DNA from: Chlamydia crocodili
GTDB lineage: Bacteria > Chlamydiota > Chlamydiia > Chlamydiales > Chlamydiaceae
Length of the DNA: 64,000 bases
Assembly: GCF_018343815.1 (NCBI RefSeq)
Contig: NZ_CP060791.1
Span: 16,112 to 80,111, forward strand
Direction of reading: 5' to 3'
Shown here: positions 7,601 through 17,711 of the stretch, piece after piece
Layout: each line of letters begins with the position of its first letter
Numbering within the stretch: position 1 is the stretch's first letter
Made by a program: the position numbers and the translations under genes
Notes under the pieces: model-generated
What the model was told of the DNA's origin: nothing
What the model saw: only the letters and a program-made list of their open reading frames with translations
Database searches by the model: none

Positions 7601-9189
7601 CAGGAGGAGTTGTTTCTTCCTTAGGCAAGGGATTAACCGCTGCTTCTCTAGCTCTATTATTAGAGCGTCAAAATCTTAAAGTTGCCATGTTAAAACTGGA
7701 TCCTTATCTTAACGTTGATCCGGGAACAATGAATCCTTACGAACACGGTGAGGTCTATGTTACCAATGACGGCATAGAGACGGATCTAGATCTTGGTCAC
7801 TATCATCGATTTTCTTCAGTAAACTTATCTAAATATTCTACAGCGACCTCAGGACAAATCTATGCTCGCGTGATTAAGAGAGAACGCGAAGGATTTTATC
7901 TAGGAAGCACTGTTCAAGTTATCCCTCATATTACTAATGAAATCATCGAAGTTATCTTAGAGTGTGCCAAGGAAAATCAGCCTGACGTATTAATTGTAGA
8001 AATCGGTGGTACTGTTGGTGATATAGAATCCCTACCCTTTCTTGAAGCTATTCGACAATTCCGCTATGAGCATGCTGATAGCTGTTTCAGCATTCATATG
8101 ACTTATGTGCCTTATTTGAAAGCTGCTGGAGAGGTTAAAACAAAACCTACCCAACATTCTGTTCAAAGTTTACGAGGTATCGGTATCATTCCCGATGCTA
8201 TTCTTTGTAGATCCGAGTCTCCTTTAAGTAGCGAAGTAAAAAAGAAAATCAGTTTATTTTGTAATGTACCTAATAACGCGGTCTTTAACGTTATAGATGT
8301 TGAACATTCGATCTACGAAATGCCCTTGATGCTATCTCAGGAAAAGATCTCGACATTTATTACAGAAAAATTAGGGTTATTCACAAAACAAGAAGATCTA
8401 AGTGATTGGAAAATCTTAATAGAGCGTCTACGCGACCCCCTTCCAAATAAAGTGCGCATAGGTCTAGTGGGTAAGTATGTACAACACAAAGACGCCTATA
8501 AATCTGTTTTTGAATCGATTACCCATGCTGCGTTAAGCTTAAATTACTCCGTAGAAATTCTTCCTTTAGATTCTGATGATCCTCATTTCCTTGAAACCTT
8601 AGAACAATGTGATGGTTGCTTGGTTCCTGGAGGTTTTGGATCTCGTGGATGGGAAGGAAAAATTAAAGCAGCAAAGCTCTGTAGGGAGAGAGGTATTCCT
8701 TACTTCGGTATTTGCCTAGGAATGCAAGTTCTTGTTGTCGAATATGCTCGCAACGTTATGCACTTAGAAAAAGCAAATTCGACAGAAATGGATAAGGATA
8801 CACCTGACCCTGTTATCTGTATGATGGATGGACAAGCATCTCTAGTGGCTACAGGGGGGACAATGCGTCTTGGAGCCTATCCTTGTGTATTATCTCCTGG
8901 GACTAAAGTATACGAGGCGTATGGAAAATCGGAAATTATGGAACGCCATCGCCATCGCTATGAAGTAAATTTTAACTACGTACAACAGTTAAGCGACCAC
9001 GGTCTGAATATTGTAGGTACATGTCCACAACAAGGACTTTGTGAAATCGTAGAAATCGCAGATCATCCATGGATGGTCGGTGTACAATTTCATCCAGAAT
9101 TTCTGTCGAAATTGATAGCTCCTCATCCACTATTTATAGGTTTTATTCAGGCAGCAATTCTATATTCTAGGAATAAAAGTTATGTCTAA
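7576..9189 (+). CDS. pyrG: CTP synthase
   Basis: Converts UTP to CTP with ATP and glutamine. At 537 residues it is full length. The N-terminal amidoligase domain begins [10 protein letters not shown] and has [11 protein letters not shown] and G-G-T-V-G-D-I-E. The C-terminal class I glutamine amidotransferase domain has P-G-G-F-G-S-R-G, the nucleophile in G-I-C-L-G-M-Q, and the His/Glu pair in Q-F-H-P-E-F. It overlaps kdsB upstream (25 bases) and ruvX downstream (8 bases), forming one operon. In an organism largely dependent on host nucleotides, CTP synthesis is one of the few retained steps (general knowledge). Confidence 0.97.
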   Translation: MPFKCIFLTGGVVSSLGKGLTAASLALLLERQNLKVAMLKLDPYLNVDPGTMNPYEHGEVYVTNDGIETDLDLGHYHRFSSVNLSKYSTATSGQIYARVIKREREGFYLGSTVQVIPHITNEIIEVILECAKENQPDVLIVEIGGTVGDIESLPFLEAIRQFRYEHADSCFSIHMTYVPYLKAAGEVKTKPTQHSVQSLRGIGIIPDAILCRSESPLSSEVKKKISLFCNVPNNAVFNVIDVEHSIYEMPLMLSQEKISTFITEKLGLFTKQEDLSDWKILIERLRDPLPNKVRIGLVGKYVQHKDAYKSVFESITHAALSLNYSVEILPLDSDDPHFLETLEQCDGCLVPGGFGSRGWEGKIKAAKLCRERGIPYFGICLGMQVLVVEYARNVMHLEKANSTEMDKDTPDPVICMMDGQASLVATGGTMRLGAYPCVLSPGTKVYEAYGKSEIMERHRHRYEVNFNYVQQLSDHGLNIVGTCPQQGLCEIVEIADHPWMVGVQFHPEFLSKLIAPHPLFIGFIQAAILYSRNKSYV

Positions 9190-9634
9190 TTCTCAGACAG
9201 AAAGAATCTTCCTTGGCGTAGACTACGGACAGAGGCGTATAGGCCTTGCTTATGCAGCCTCTCCTTTGCTCATCAGCTTGCCTATAGGATTTATAGAGGC
9301 AGGAAAGACATTAGAGGCAACAGCAAAAATTCTTGGTAAAATCATCCAAGAACGTAATGTCTCTTATGTAATTCTAGGAAATCCTATCCCTATGCAAAAA
9401 AGCCAAAAATCCATTCTACAGGAAGAAATCATCAAACTTTCTTCCTTAATTCAGGAATCTTGTTCTGTTGAAGTTATTCTTTGGGATGAAAGACTCTCCT
9501 CAGCACAAGCAGAACGTATGCTAAAAGGTGATTGCGGATTAAATAGAAAACAAAGAAAAGGGAAAGCTGACAGTATTGCCGCAACCCTCATCCTCACAAG
9601 TTTTTTAGAAAGTTCTCCCCAAATTTACTCCTAA
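9182..9634 (+). CDS. ruvX: RuvX/YqgF-family Holliday junction resolvase-like protein
   Basis: A 150-residue protein of the RNase H fold YqgF family, linked to pre-16S rRNA processing and DNA repair. The first acidic motif is L-G-V-D-Y-G-Q-R-R-I-G-L-A, the middle strand is Y-V-I-L-G-N-P, the next acidic site is L-W-D-E-R-L-S-S, and the C-terminal site is K-A-D-S-I-A-A. All are as expected. The ATG overlaps the pyrG end by 8 bases. In C. trachomatis the next genes are zwf and devB; here the opp cluster follows, so gene order breaks at this gene. Confidence 0.93.
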   Translation: MSNSQTERIFLGVDYGQRRIGLAYAASPLLISLPIGFIEAGKTLEATAKILGKIIQERNVSYVILGNPIPMQKSQKSILQEEIIKLSSLIQESCSVEVILWDERLSSAQAERMLKGDCGLNRKQRKGKADSIAATLILTSFLESSPQIYS

Positions 9635-9921
9635 TCATCCCCTCCATACAGCAATCATTAATCATGTCTCTAATTCCTTAAGAATTAAGAATTCAAATCT
9701 ATTTAGATTATTAATTAAATAGCTCGTATATATAAATTATTTAAATTCGATAACGGATAAAATTACTTTGAACAAAAAACTAAAAAATCTTAACCTCCTA
9801 GCTTTGAAAATCTCAGCCCACCTACAATCTAAAAGATTTTCAAAATTGCCAATCTGATACGACTTGATAAATTACCGTGTCACTTCTTTAAAAAAATGCA
9901 ATAGGGTGTTTTCCTTTTATT
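9635..9921. other. Non-coding stretch between ruvX and the first oppA
   Basis: A 287-base AT-rich stretch without a credible reading frame. It marks the change from the kdsB-pyrG-ruvX operon to the opp cluster and must hold the promoter for the latter. I found no strong -35/-10 pair or GC-rich hairpin. Confidence 0.5.
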
Positions 9922-11235
9922 ATGATGTACACATGGTGGCTGTTTGCTGTTGTCTTCGCGTCTTCAATTTTAGGAGGCTGTTTTCCGACAGCTTTGAGAT
10001 CGTCAAAAACTCTCACCATTGCCATTCATGATGATCCCGTATCTTTCTCTCCAGAACAAGCAAAACGTGCCCTAGATCTTTCTATCTCAAAACTCATTTT
10101 TGAAGGACTCACAAGAGAAAATCCTTATAAAAGCGATCATGTAGAATTTGCTCTAGCAAGTCATTACACGGTGTCCGCTGACGAAAAAACCTATACATTT
10201 TTCATAAAACATGATGCGTTATGGAGTAATGGGACCCCAATTAGATCTCAGGATATTGTTAGAGCTTGGGAACATGCAAAAACATTTTCTCCTCATCATC
10301 AAGCTTTTGAAGGAATTAATTTTAAAACTTGTTCACCATCCAGCATCACTTTAACCCTAGACACCCCAAATCCTAAGCTATTACAATTACTGGCATTTCC
10401 AGCATTTTCTGTTTTCAATCCTGAAGATTTAAATGTATTTAGCGGACCTTTCCACTTAATAACTCATAATCCTGGTCACTGCCTATTGTTAGAAAAAAAT
10501 CCTCACTATTATGATAGAGAAAAAGTCAGTATATCCTATGTTAGTCTACTAGTTATTCCAGATTTATATACTGGGGCACTTTTACTAAATCGAGGCAAAA
10601 TTCATTGGCTAGGACAACCTTGGCATCAAGGACTGACTAAAGAACTAAAAGACACTACACCCTACCATTATACTAGTTACCCTGTGGAGGGGGCTTTCTG
10701 GCTTATACTCAATACAAAAGATCCTGTTTTATCTCAAATCCACAACCGTTATAGATTAGCAGCAGCTATTAATAGAGAAGAAATTATCGATTATGCTCTG
10801 CAAGGGAACCAAGAGCCAGCTTATACGCTATCAAGAAATACTGCTCCCTACTATCAATATAAAAAACAAAAACTCATTACCCCAACAGAAAAGCTAACCC
10901 TGACATATCCTTCAAACATTTTAAGATGCCAACGCATTGCAGAGATCCTTAAAGAACAGTGTAAATCCGTAGGTCTTGATCTATTTTTAGAGGGGCTAGA
11001 ATATCATGTTTTCCTAAGCAAAAGACAAATGTGTGATTTTACAATCGCTACAGCAACAGGAGTGGCTTACCATCCCAATGCCGCACTCCTTCCTCAAGCA
11101 GAAAAGCTTATGAAAAATTTAGAAATCATTCCTATCTACCACATGAGCTACGATTATATAACACTATCTCCAATAGAAAAAATCCTTCACAACGCCTCCG
11201 GAGCTGTTGATCTTAAATACGCATGTTTACCTTAA
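9922..11235 (+). CDS. oppA: Compact oligopeptide-binding lipoprotein OppA paralogue 1
   Basis: Peptide-binding protein of the ABC solute-binding family 5, expected to be anchored in the periplasm by a lipid. The signal peptide ends in a lipobox, S-I-L-G-G-C. Family features include an I-A-I-H-D-D-P-V-S-F start, L-I-F-E-G-L-T-R-E and W-S-N-G-T-P-I. At 437 residues it is about 100 shorter than the two downstream copies. Blocks seem missing after the A-W-E-H region, around residue 310, and between the G-V-A-Y and I-I-P-I-Y-H-M regions, while both ends are preserved. The reading frame is intact, so it is a compact family member rather than a broken gene. Its ligand range may differ from the full-length copies. 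Confidence 0.85.
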   Translation: MMYTWWLFAVVFASSILGGCFPTALRSSKTLTIAIHDDPVSFSPEQAKRALDLSISKLIFEGLTRENPYKSDHVEFALASHYTVSADEKTYTFFIKHDALWSNGTPIRSQDIVRAWEHAKTFSPHHQAFEGINFKTCSPSSITLTLDTPNPKLLQLLAFPAFSVFNPEDLNVFSGPFHLITHNPGHCLLLEKNPHYYDREKVSISYVSLLVIPDLYTGALLLNRGKIHWLGQPWHQGLTKELKDTTPYHYTSYPVEGAFWLILNTKDPVLSQIHNRYRLAAAINREEIIDYALQGNQEPAYTLSRNTAPYYQYKKQKLITPTEKLTLTYPSNILRCQRIAEILKEQCKSVGLDLFLEGLEYHVFLSKRQMCDFTIATATGVAYHPNAALLPQAEKLMKNLEIIPIYHMSYDYITLSPIEKILHNASGAVDLKYACLP

Positions 11236-11266
11236 AACTTCTTTACAGAATGAAGGAGAAATCAAA

Positions 11267-11305
11267 AATCTTGGTTTTAGAGATCCAAGATTGGAAATTA
11301 TTTTT
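11267..11305 (+). terminator. Candidate intrinsic terminator after first oppA
   Basis: An 8-bp stem (11267-11274 with 11285-11292) is followed by a run of seven T within a T-rich tail. It lies between oppA copies 1 and 2 and may reduce read-through so that the copies are expressed at different levels. Confidence 0.5.
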
Positions 11306-11354
11306 TTAATCAGTAATCTAACCCCAATCTACTATTCAATTTCGAGACAACCTC

Positions 11355-12962
11355 ATGACGAATAGATTCAGAAAATACTGTGCTATTTATTTCCTATCTC
11401 TTGCTAGTGTGTTTCTAATTAGTTGTCATAAACAATCTCCTCAAGATATGGGGAAGTGCTTAAGAATCGGCATAGCATACGACCCCCTTTCATTGGATCC
11501 TAGATGTACCTACTTAAAAAAAGATATCTCATTAGCAAAAGCCCTTTATGAAGGTTTAGCTCGCGAACGTATTTCTAACGATCTTGTGATCTTGGGAATA
11601 GCTAAAGATTACAAAGTGTCTCATGAAGGCACTGTGTATACATTTGATCTGAAAAACACAAAATGGAGTAATGGAGATCCTGTAACAGCTTACGATTTCG
11701 AAGAATCAATCAAACAAATTCATACAAAAAATCTCCCCATATCCTATCACAACCTTCTCTATATTATCAAAAACTCCAAAGCAATTATGGAAGAGCAGTT
11801 ACCTATAGAACAACTAGGAATCAAAGCTCTAGATTCGAATAGATTAGAAATCACCTTAGAGCACCCCTCTCCAAATTTTATAGAGATTGTTTCTCACCCG
11901 TTATTTTTTCCTGTTCACACATCTCTTAGAGAGTATTATAAAAATCCAAAAATCAAGCCTATTTACATCTCTAATGGGCCTTTTGCATTGGATGATTTTC
12001 AGCCACAAAAACATCTGACTATGCGAAAAAATACCTACTATTATGATGTTGATAAGGTAAAAATCGATACTCTTATCTTCAAAGTCATGTCCGACGTACA
12101 TACAGCAGCCAAATTCTTCAGGAATAATCTTATTGATATTCTCGGAAATCCTTGGGTATCTAAAATCCCTCAAGAGATATTAAATAATACTCCTACAAAG
12201 ATAAAACACGTATATCCCGTATGTTCAACTTCTATACTTATCTATAATCTAGAAATGCCTCTTCTACAAAATAAAGCCTTAAGAAAAGCTCTTGCCTATG
12301 CTATTGATAAAGAATCTCTTATTCCTCTACTCAATTCAGCAAGAATCGCCAATTCCTTTGTGCCACCAGAACTATCTGAAATTCATAATCAAGACGTCCT
12401 TGGAAAAGAGCAACGAGAAAAAAAAGCCCAGGAATACTTCAAAGAAGCAAAAACCACTCTATCAGAAAAAGAACTCTCCGAACTCTCTCTTATTTATCCT
12501 CAAGAATCCGGAGTTTTTTCTCTTGTAGTTCAAGAACTTCAACAACAATTCAAAAATGTTCTTGGTATTCATATACCCATTCAAGGCATCGAATACTTCT
12601 GTTTCTTAGAAAAAAGAAGTAAAGGCGATTTTTATTTATCCGTGGGAGGATGGATTGCAGAATACCTCAATGCTAGAAATTTCCTTACAATACTTGGAAA
12701 TCCAGAAAACAAAGAAACAAGTCATCAATTAGGGAAATGGAATAATAAACAATTTGATGAAATCTTAGGGAAATACCATACCCAAGCATTCACAAGAGAA
12801 GATCAAATATTAGCTGAAGAACTTATTGAAGAAGATATTCCCATATTTCCCTTATACCACTTTAACTATATCTATATCACACAACCCCAAGTAAACAATC
12901 TCTATGCTTCTCCTTTAGGACATGTGGACCTTAAAGAAGTAGAGCTTCTCCCCACGATGTAA
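11355..12962 (+). CDS. oppA: Oligopeptide-binding lipoprotein OppA paralogue 2
   Basis: Full-length (535 residues) family 5 solute-binding protein. The signal peptide has a lipobox at V-F-L-I-S-C. Typical blocks are visible: P-L-S-L-D-P-R, A-L-Y-E-G-L-A-R-E, W-S-N-G-D-P-V-T-A-Y-D-F-E-E-S, A-L-R-K-A-L-A-Y-A-I-D-K and a C-terminal I-P-I-F-P-L-Y-H. It is close to paralogue 3 over its whole length, so the two are a tandem duplication. It delivers peptides to the OppBCDF transporter encoded just downstream. Chlamydial Opp has been linked to peptide nutrition and recycling of peptidoglycan peptides (family knowledge). Confidence 0.93.
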   Translation: MTNRFRKYCAIYFLSLASVFLISCHKQSPQDMGKCLRIGIAYDPLSLDPRCTYLKKDISLAKALYEGLARERISNDLVILGIAKDYKVSHEGTVYTFDLKNTKWSNGDPVTAYDFEESIKQIHTKNLPISYHNLLYIIKNSKAIMEEQLPIEQLGIKALDSNRLEITLEHPSPNFIEIVSHPLFFPVHTSLREYYKNPKIKPIYISNGPFALDDFQPQKHLTMRKNTYYYDVDKVKIDTLIFKVMSDVHTAAKFFRNNLIDILGNPWVSKIPQEILNNTPTKIKHVYPVCSTSILIYNLEMPLLQNKALRKALAYAIDKESLIPLLNSARIANSFVPPELSEIHNQDVLGKEQREKKAQEYFKEAKTTLSEKELSELSLIYPQESGVFSLVVQELQQQFKNVLGIHIPIQGIEYFCFLEKRSKGDFYLSVGGWIAEYLNARNFLTILGNPENKETSHQLGKWNNKQFDEILGKYHTQAFTREDQILAEELIEEDIPIFPLYHFNYIYITQPQVNNLYASPLGHVDLKEVELLPTM

Positions 12963-13116
12963 TTCAGATTCCATTAAAACATTTCTTAAAGATGAAAATG
13001 TGTACAAATCAAACATATAGCTTTAAAATGTCTAGTCAACCCATTGATTCAGCGACTCTAATTACATAATTGAGTAAAATAAAACCGGGATCAAAAACCT
13101 CGAATAAGCACGCGAA

Positions 13117-14736
13117 ATGCTTCTTAACCATATGACAAGAAAACTGCATAAGCTTCTAAAACTTACTCTATCAGCTATCCTTTTTCTAGGAATTTTTCTA
13201 TTATGCCCAAGCTGTCATACAAATATTTCTAAAAATCAAAATTCTTTAAAAATAGCAATTAGCCATGACCCTATGTCCCTAGATCCGAGAAGTGCTTGCT
13301 TAAGTAAAGATATTTCAATAGCTCAAGCACTTTATGAAGGTCTTGTAAGAGAACGTCCGGGAAATCCCGAACTTGCTCTAGCAAAATGCTACACAATATC
13401 TGATGATCAGACCGTCTACACTTTTTATCTTAAAGACACCTTATGGAGCAATGGAGACCCCGTAACAGCTTACGACTTTGAAGAATCAATCAAACAAATT
13501 CATAAACTTGAAGTCACCTTATCTTCTAATTTTCTTCCTCGGGTGATTAAAAATTCCCAAGCAGTAATAAGTAAAAAACTGCCTATTGATACTTTAGGCA
13601 TTCGAGCATTAGATAAATCAAAATTAGAAATCATCCTAGAAAAGCCTGTTCCCTACTTTTTAGAACTTCTTGCCTATCCTATTTTCTTTCCAGTACACAA
13701 ATCCCTAAGAAATTTTTATTCTTCCGGAGGAATAAATCTTCCTAATATCTCTAATGGACCTTTTGTTATTGAAAATTACCAACCACAAAATCAATTAATC
13801 ATTAAAAAAAATCCGTTATATCATGATAAATGTTCCGTTCATCTTGATACCATTATATTTCAAATTGTTCCAGATACGCATACAGCAATGCAGCTTCTAC
13901 AAAAGAATCTTATTGATTGGGTAGGCTCTCCATGGAGTTCCCCTATTTCTAAAGAAGACCAATATCATATCCCAAAAGATAAGCTTCATAATTACCCGGT
14001 ACTTGGAACAACAGCACTAATATGCAATTTAAAAAATAGCCCTACAAATAATGTAGCGCTGAGAAAAGCCCTAGCTTATGCTATTGACAAAACGACTTTA
14101 CTACAGTTTATTAGCCATGGGAAGGTTGCTGAGCATTTTTTACCTCCAGAATTATCAAAAATCTCTAAATGCTCTTATCTATCGCAAGAAGAACGTCAGG
14201 AATATGCTCGGGAATGTTTTAAAGAAGCTCAAAAAGAGCTATCTCAAAAATATATCTCAGAATTATCTATTATCTATCCTTTAGAGTCCGCCTGTTTAAA
14301 TGCCGTTGTTCAAGAAATACAACAACAAATCAAAAATGTCTTAGGGATTCATATTACAATCCACGGCATGGAATATCATTGTTTCTTAGATAAAAGACGG
14401 CGTGGAGATTTTACTCTAGCCACAGGAAGATGGGTAGCAGATTATCCAAGACCTACATCCTTTTTGGCAATCCTTGGAAACTTCAAAAGTGATGAACCTA
14501 CAAAATCTCTAACAAAATGGGAAAACGAAAAATACAATCATATTCTCGATTCCCTTCTATCTCCAGGAGAAAATTCTCGAGATCAAATTTTAGCTGAAGA
14601 ACTTATCGAAGATGAGCTCCCTATTATTCCTCTATACCATTTCGAATACACCTACGCAGCGAATCCTAAAATTCAAAATTCCTATACCTCATTATTGGGG
14701 CATATTGATTTGAAAGAAACAGAACTTTCAAAATAA
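13117..14736 (+). CDS. oppA: Oligopeptide-binding lipoprotein OppA paralogue 3
   Basis: Full-length (539 residues as given) family 5 solute-binding protein with a lysine-rich signal peptide and lipobox F-L-L-C-P-S-C. It shares P-M-S-L-D-P-R-S, A-L-Y-E-G-L-V-R-E, the identical W-S-N-G-D-P-V-T-A-Y-D-F-E-E-S block and the C-terminal I-I-P-L-Y-H-F with paralogue 2. A second ATG at 13132 gives M-T-R-K-L-H-K, which lines up better with the start of paralogue 2; neither has a clear ribosome binding site. It is the last binding protein before oppB, 227 bases upstream of it. It probably works with the same permease, with different peptide preference from its neighbours. Confidence 0.93.
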   Translation: MLLNHMTRKLHKLLKLTLSAILFLGIFLLCPSCHTNISKNQNSLKIAISHDPMSLDPRSACLSKDISIAQALYEGLVRERPGNPELALAKCYTISDDQTVYTFYLKDTLWSNGDPVTAYDFEESIKQIHKLEVTLSSNFLPRVIKNSQAVISKKLPIDTLGIRALDKSKLEIILEKPVPYFLELLAYPIFFPVHKSLRNFYSSGGINLPNISNGPFVIENYQPQNQLIIKKNPLYHDKCSVHLDTIIFQIVPDTHTAMQLLQKNLIDWVGSPWSSPISKEDQYHIPKDKLHNYPVLGTTALICNLKNSPTNNVALRKALAYAIDKTTLLQFISHGKVAEHFLPPELSKISKCSYLSQEERQEYARECFKEAQKELSQKYISELSIIYPLESACLNAVVQEIQQQIKNVLGIHITIHGMEYHCFLDKRRRGDFTLATGRWVADYPRPTSFLAILGNFKSDEPTKSLTKWENEKYNHILDSLLSPGENSRDQILAEELIEDELPIIPLYHFEYTYAANPKIQNSYTSLLGHIDLKETELSK

Positions 14737-14962
14737 TATTCGCTTTTTCAAAGCTTCTAAAAACTTCTTAAGCCTTTCCCTAAGTCAAACAAAATATTGA
14801 CTTAAACTTGAAAAAAAATGTCTTAAAAGCGACTCTCCACACGAATCAATGAATTATTTTATATTGCAGCTACGATAAATCAGAGATATAATATTTTGTT
14901 TTGGTCAAGATTCTAAATCAGGAATTCTTACCAACTTATCAAAGACTTTAAGGGTGTAGATA

Positions 14963-15934
14963 ATGTTCCGTTATATCAAGAAGCGCCTAGTATTTAACTT
15001 GCTTTCTTTATGGATCATCCTAACCTTAACTTTCCTTGTAATGAAAACTATTCCCGGTGATCCATTTAATGATGAAAGTAGCAATACTTTATCACAAGAA
15101 ACTTTGCAGATTCTTAAGTCACGCTACGGATTAAATAAACCCCTGTACCAACAATACATTCATTATTTGAAATCTTTGGTAACTTTAGATTTTGGAAATT
15201 CCCTTGTTTACAAAGATCGTAGTGTAACAAGCATTATCTCCACAGCATTTCCTGCATCAGCAATACTTGGACTTGAAAGCCTTATCCTTTCTATCTCTGG
15301 TGGAATCTCGTTAGGAACCTTAGCAGCATTGAGGAAGAAAAAACAAGGACGCTATATCTTATTTTCTTCTATTTTACAAATTTCCATTCCTGCATTTGTC
15401 CTAGCAACTATGCTACAATATATTTTTGCAGTGAAAATACCTATCTTCCCCATAGCTTGTTGGGGGAATTTTTCTCATACGATTTTGCCATCTCTAGCTT
15501 TAGCAATCACACCTATGGCATTCATAACTCAACTAACTTTTTCTTCCGTATCCTCAGTCTTAAACAAAGACTACGTGTTACTTGCATATGCTAAAGGGCT
15601 ATCGCCAATAAAAGTTATACTTAAACATATTCTCCCCTACGCGGTATTCCCCACTATTTCCTATGCTGCATTTCTTGTAACTACCGTCATGACCGGAACA
15701 TTTGCTATAGAAAATATCTTCTGTATTCCAGGTTTAGGGAAATGGTTTGTCTGTAGTATTAAACAACGCGACTATCCAGTGACTCTAGGACTATCCGTAT
15801 TTTATGGGGCCTTCTTTATGTTAGCCTCACTACTATCAGATCTTATACAGGCAATGATAGATCCTCAGCTTCGCTACTCTTATAAAGAATTTGAACAAGA
15901 AACAAACTTTTCTCAAGAAAGCGAACATCTCTAA
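14963..15934 (+). CDS. oppB: Oligopeptide ABC transporter permease OppB
   Basis: A 323-residue inner-membrane permease of the DppB/OppB family. It starts M-F-R-Y-I-K-K-R-L with a first transmembrane helix at about 9-28, then P-G-D-P-F and G-L-N-K-P-L. The BPD-transport EAA loop reads Y-A-K-G-L-S-P-I-K-V-I-L-K-H-I-L-P, and the late motif is F-C-I-P-G-L-G-K-W. The Shine-Dalgarno AAGGGTG stands 6 bases before the ATG. It forms the channel with OppC and is energised by OppD/OppF. The 227-base upstream gap suggests a separate promoter from the oppA genes; a TTGACT near 14797 is a possible -35 but I see no good partner. Confidence 0.95.
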   Translation: MFRYIKKRLVFNLLSLWIILTLTFLVMKTIPGDPFNDESSNTLSQETLQILKSRYGLNKPLYQQYIHYLKSLVTLDFGNSLVYKDRSVTSIISTAFPASAILGLESLILSISGGISLGTLAALRKKKQGRYILFSSILQISIPAFVLATMLQYIFAVKIPIFPIACWGNFSHTILPSLALAITPMAFITQLTFSSVSSVLNKDYVLLAYAKGLSPIKVILKHILPYAVFPTISYAAFLVTTVMTGTFAIENIFCIPGLGKWFVCSIKQRDYPVTLGLSVFYGAFFMLASLLSDLIQAMIDPQLRYSYKEFEQETNFSQESEHL

Positions 15935-16005
15935 CGAAATTCATAAAACTTAGGTGACGAACAAACAAAATTAAAAGAAACAAATAAGGCGATTAAAAAA
16001 ACTTC

Positions 16006-16860
16006 ATGGATATTTCTTTAAAATCTTCTCAACCTACTCTATGGCAACGTATGAAAGGAAATACCATGTTTATGGTAGGAATCTTGATACTTGGGACTTT
16101 AATCCTATGCGCCATTCTTCTTCCGTGGATTTATCCTAATTATGAACACACGTCTTTAGAACATACTTTAGCTCAACCAGGGAAAATGTTTCCTTTTGGA
16201 ACAGATTCTCTAGGACGTTGTATGTTGGCTAGAACTATTCAAGGTATTCGTCTATCGTTACTGATCGCTGTAACAGCAACCCTTATAGATGTCTTGGTAG
16301 GGCTTCTTTGGTCTACGGTAGCCTTATCTTCCGGAAAAAAAATAGCCTTTCTAATGATGCGTATTACAGAAATCCTATTTTCAATTCCTAGAATTCCTGT
16401 AATCATTCTTCTTCTTGTTATCTTTGATCATGGGATTCTTCCCCTGATTCTTGCTATGACACTAACAGGATGGATACCGATAGCACGAATTATCTATGGA
16501 CAATTCTTATTATTAGAAAATAAAGAGTTTGTGCTTTCCGCAAAGACTATGAACGCGTCTACATTTCATATTCTGAGAAAGCATCTTTTACCCAATACAC
16601 TTACTCCGATTATCTCTACACTGATTTTCACTATTCCTGGAGCAATATACACAGAAGCTTTTATTAGCTTTTTAGGCTTAGGAATCCAACCTCCACAAGC
16701 TAGCTTAGGGACATTAGTAAAAGAAGGTATTAACGCTATTGATTACTATCCTTGGCTATTTTTTATTCCATCATTTTTCATGATTACACTCTCAATAAGC
16801 TTTAACCTGATTGGAGAAGGAGCAAAAGCTCTATTCATAGAGGAAAACTCTCATGCCTAA
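16006..16860 (+). CDS. oppC: Oligopeptide ABC transporter permease OppC
   Basis: A 284-residue DppC/OppC-type permease. After a short cytoplasmic start a first helix lies at about 21-41, then the conserved F-G-T-D-S-L-G-R-C-M-L-A-R segment. The EAA loop reads S-A-K-T-M-N-A-S-T-F-H-I-L-R-K-H-L-L-P-N, and the helices after it contain E-A-F-I-S-F-L-G-L-G. It pairs with OppB. It ends 8 bases inside oppD, so the two are translationally coupled. Confidence 0.95.
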   Translation: MDISLKSSQPTLWQRMKGNTMFMVGILILGTLILCAILLPWIYPNYEHTSLEHTLAQPGKMFPFGTDSLGRCMLARTIQGIRLSLLIAVTATLIDVLVGLLWSTVALSSGKKIAFLMMRITEILFSIPRIPVIILLLVIFDHGILPLILAMTLTGWIPIARIIYGQFLLLENKEFVLSAKTMNASTFHILRKHLLPNTLTPIISTLIFTIPGAIYTEAFISFLGLGIQPPQASLGTLVKEGINAIDYYPWLFFIPSFFMITLSISFNLIGEGAKALFIEENSHA

Positions 16861-17704
16861 TACGCTGCTCAATATACAAAACCTCACGATAGCATCAAAT
16901 AATCCACGTAGATTGCTGATAGACAATCTTAGTCTTACTATCAAAAAACAGCATAGTCTAGCTTTGGTAGGAGAGAATGGCTCAGGGAAAACAACAATTA
17001 CTAAGGCAATTCTTGGTTTTCTTCCAGATAATTGTGAAATTGTAGAAGGCAACATCTTCTTTGAAGATCAGAATCTGAAAACAATGTCGTATAAAAATTT
17101 CCAAAAAATTCGAGGGAGGAAAATAGCTACAGTATTGCAAAATGCTATGGGATCCCTTACACCATCTATGCGTGTAGGAGCGCAAATTGTAGAAACCTTA
17201 CGACAACATCATCCCATAACGAAAAAAGAAGCTTATTCAAAAGCTATAGAATTATTAGCAAGCGTACGCATACCTAATCCAGAACGTTGTTTTCATCTCT
17301 ATCCTTTTGAATTAAGTGGCGGTATGCGTCAACGTACAGTAATCGCTATATCTTTAGCTAGCTCTCCAGAACTTATTCTTGCTGACGAACCTACAACAGC
17401 CCTAGATTCTGTATCACAAGCCCAAGTATTGCGTATATTGCGTAAGGTTCATAAAGAGAATAATACAGCAATGCTGCTAGTCACCCATAATCTAGCTCTA
17501 GTAACAGAACTTTGTGATGATATTGCGATTATTAAAGATGGCCAACTTATAGAAACTGGAAGTGTAAAAGAGATTTTTTCTTATCCAAAGCATTCTTATA
17601 CGAAACGTCTTCTCAAAGCTGTATCGAAAATCCCTCTCACAGCCTCCTCTTCGCCTATTTTAAAAGCGAAGCTTGCAGCTTTAAGAAATACAGATACCCT
17701 ATAG
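16853..17704 (+). CDS. oppD: Oligopeptide ABC transporter ATPase OppD
   Basis: A 283-residue ATPase. Walker A is G-E-N-G-S-G-K-T-T, the signature is L-S-G-G-M-R-Q-R, Walker B is L-I-L-A-D-E-P-T-T-A-L-D, and the switch His is in L-L-V-T-H-N. It is about 40 residues shorter than typical OppD, mainly at the C-terminal oligopeptide-transporter extension. It overlaps oppC by 8 bases and lies 7 bases before oppF. Confidence 0.94.
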   Translation: MPNTLLNIQNLTIASNNPRRLLIDNLSLTIKKQHSLALVGENGSGKTTITKAILGFLPDNCEIVEGNIFFEDQNLKTMSYKNFQKIRGRKIATVLQNAMGSLTPSMRVGAQIVETLRQHHPITKKEAYSKAIELLASVRIPNPERCFHLYPFELSGGMRQRTVIAISLASSPELILADEPTTALDSVSQAQVLRILRKVHKENNTAMLLVTHNLALVTELCDDIAIIKDGQLIETGSVKEIFSYPKHSYTKRLLKAVSKIPLTASSSPILKAKLAALRNTDTL

Positions 17705-17711
17705 ACAATTC

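Noticed and set aside
8852..8858. Short poly-G in pyrG as a second phase-variable tract
   Set aside because: Only about six bases, in frame within an essential conserved gene; too short to be a slippage hot spot comparable to the 13-G run.
12292..12528. 78-codon frame within the second oppA
   Set aside because: Out-of-frame shadow with lysine-rich low-complexity translation.
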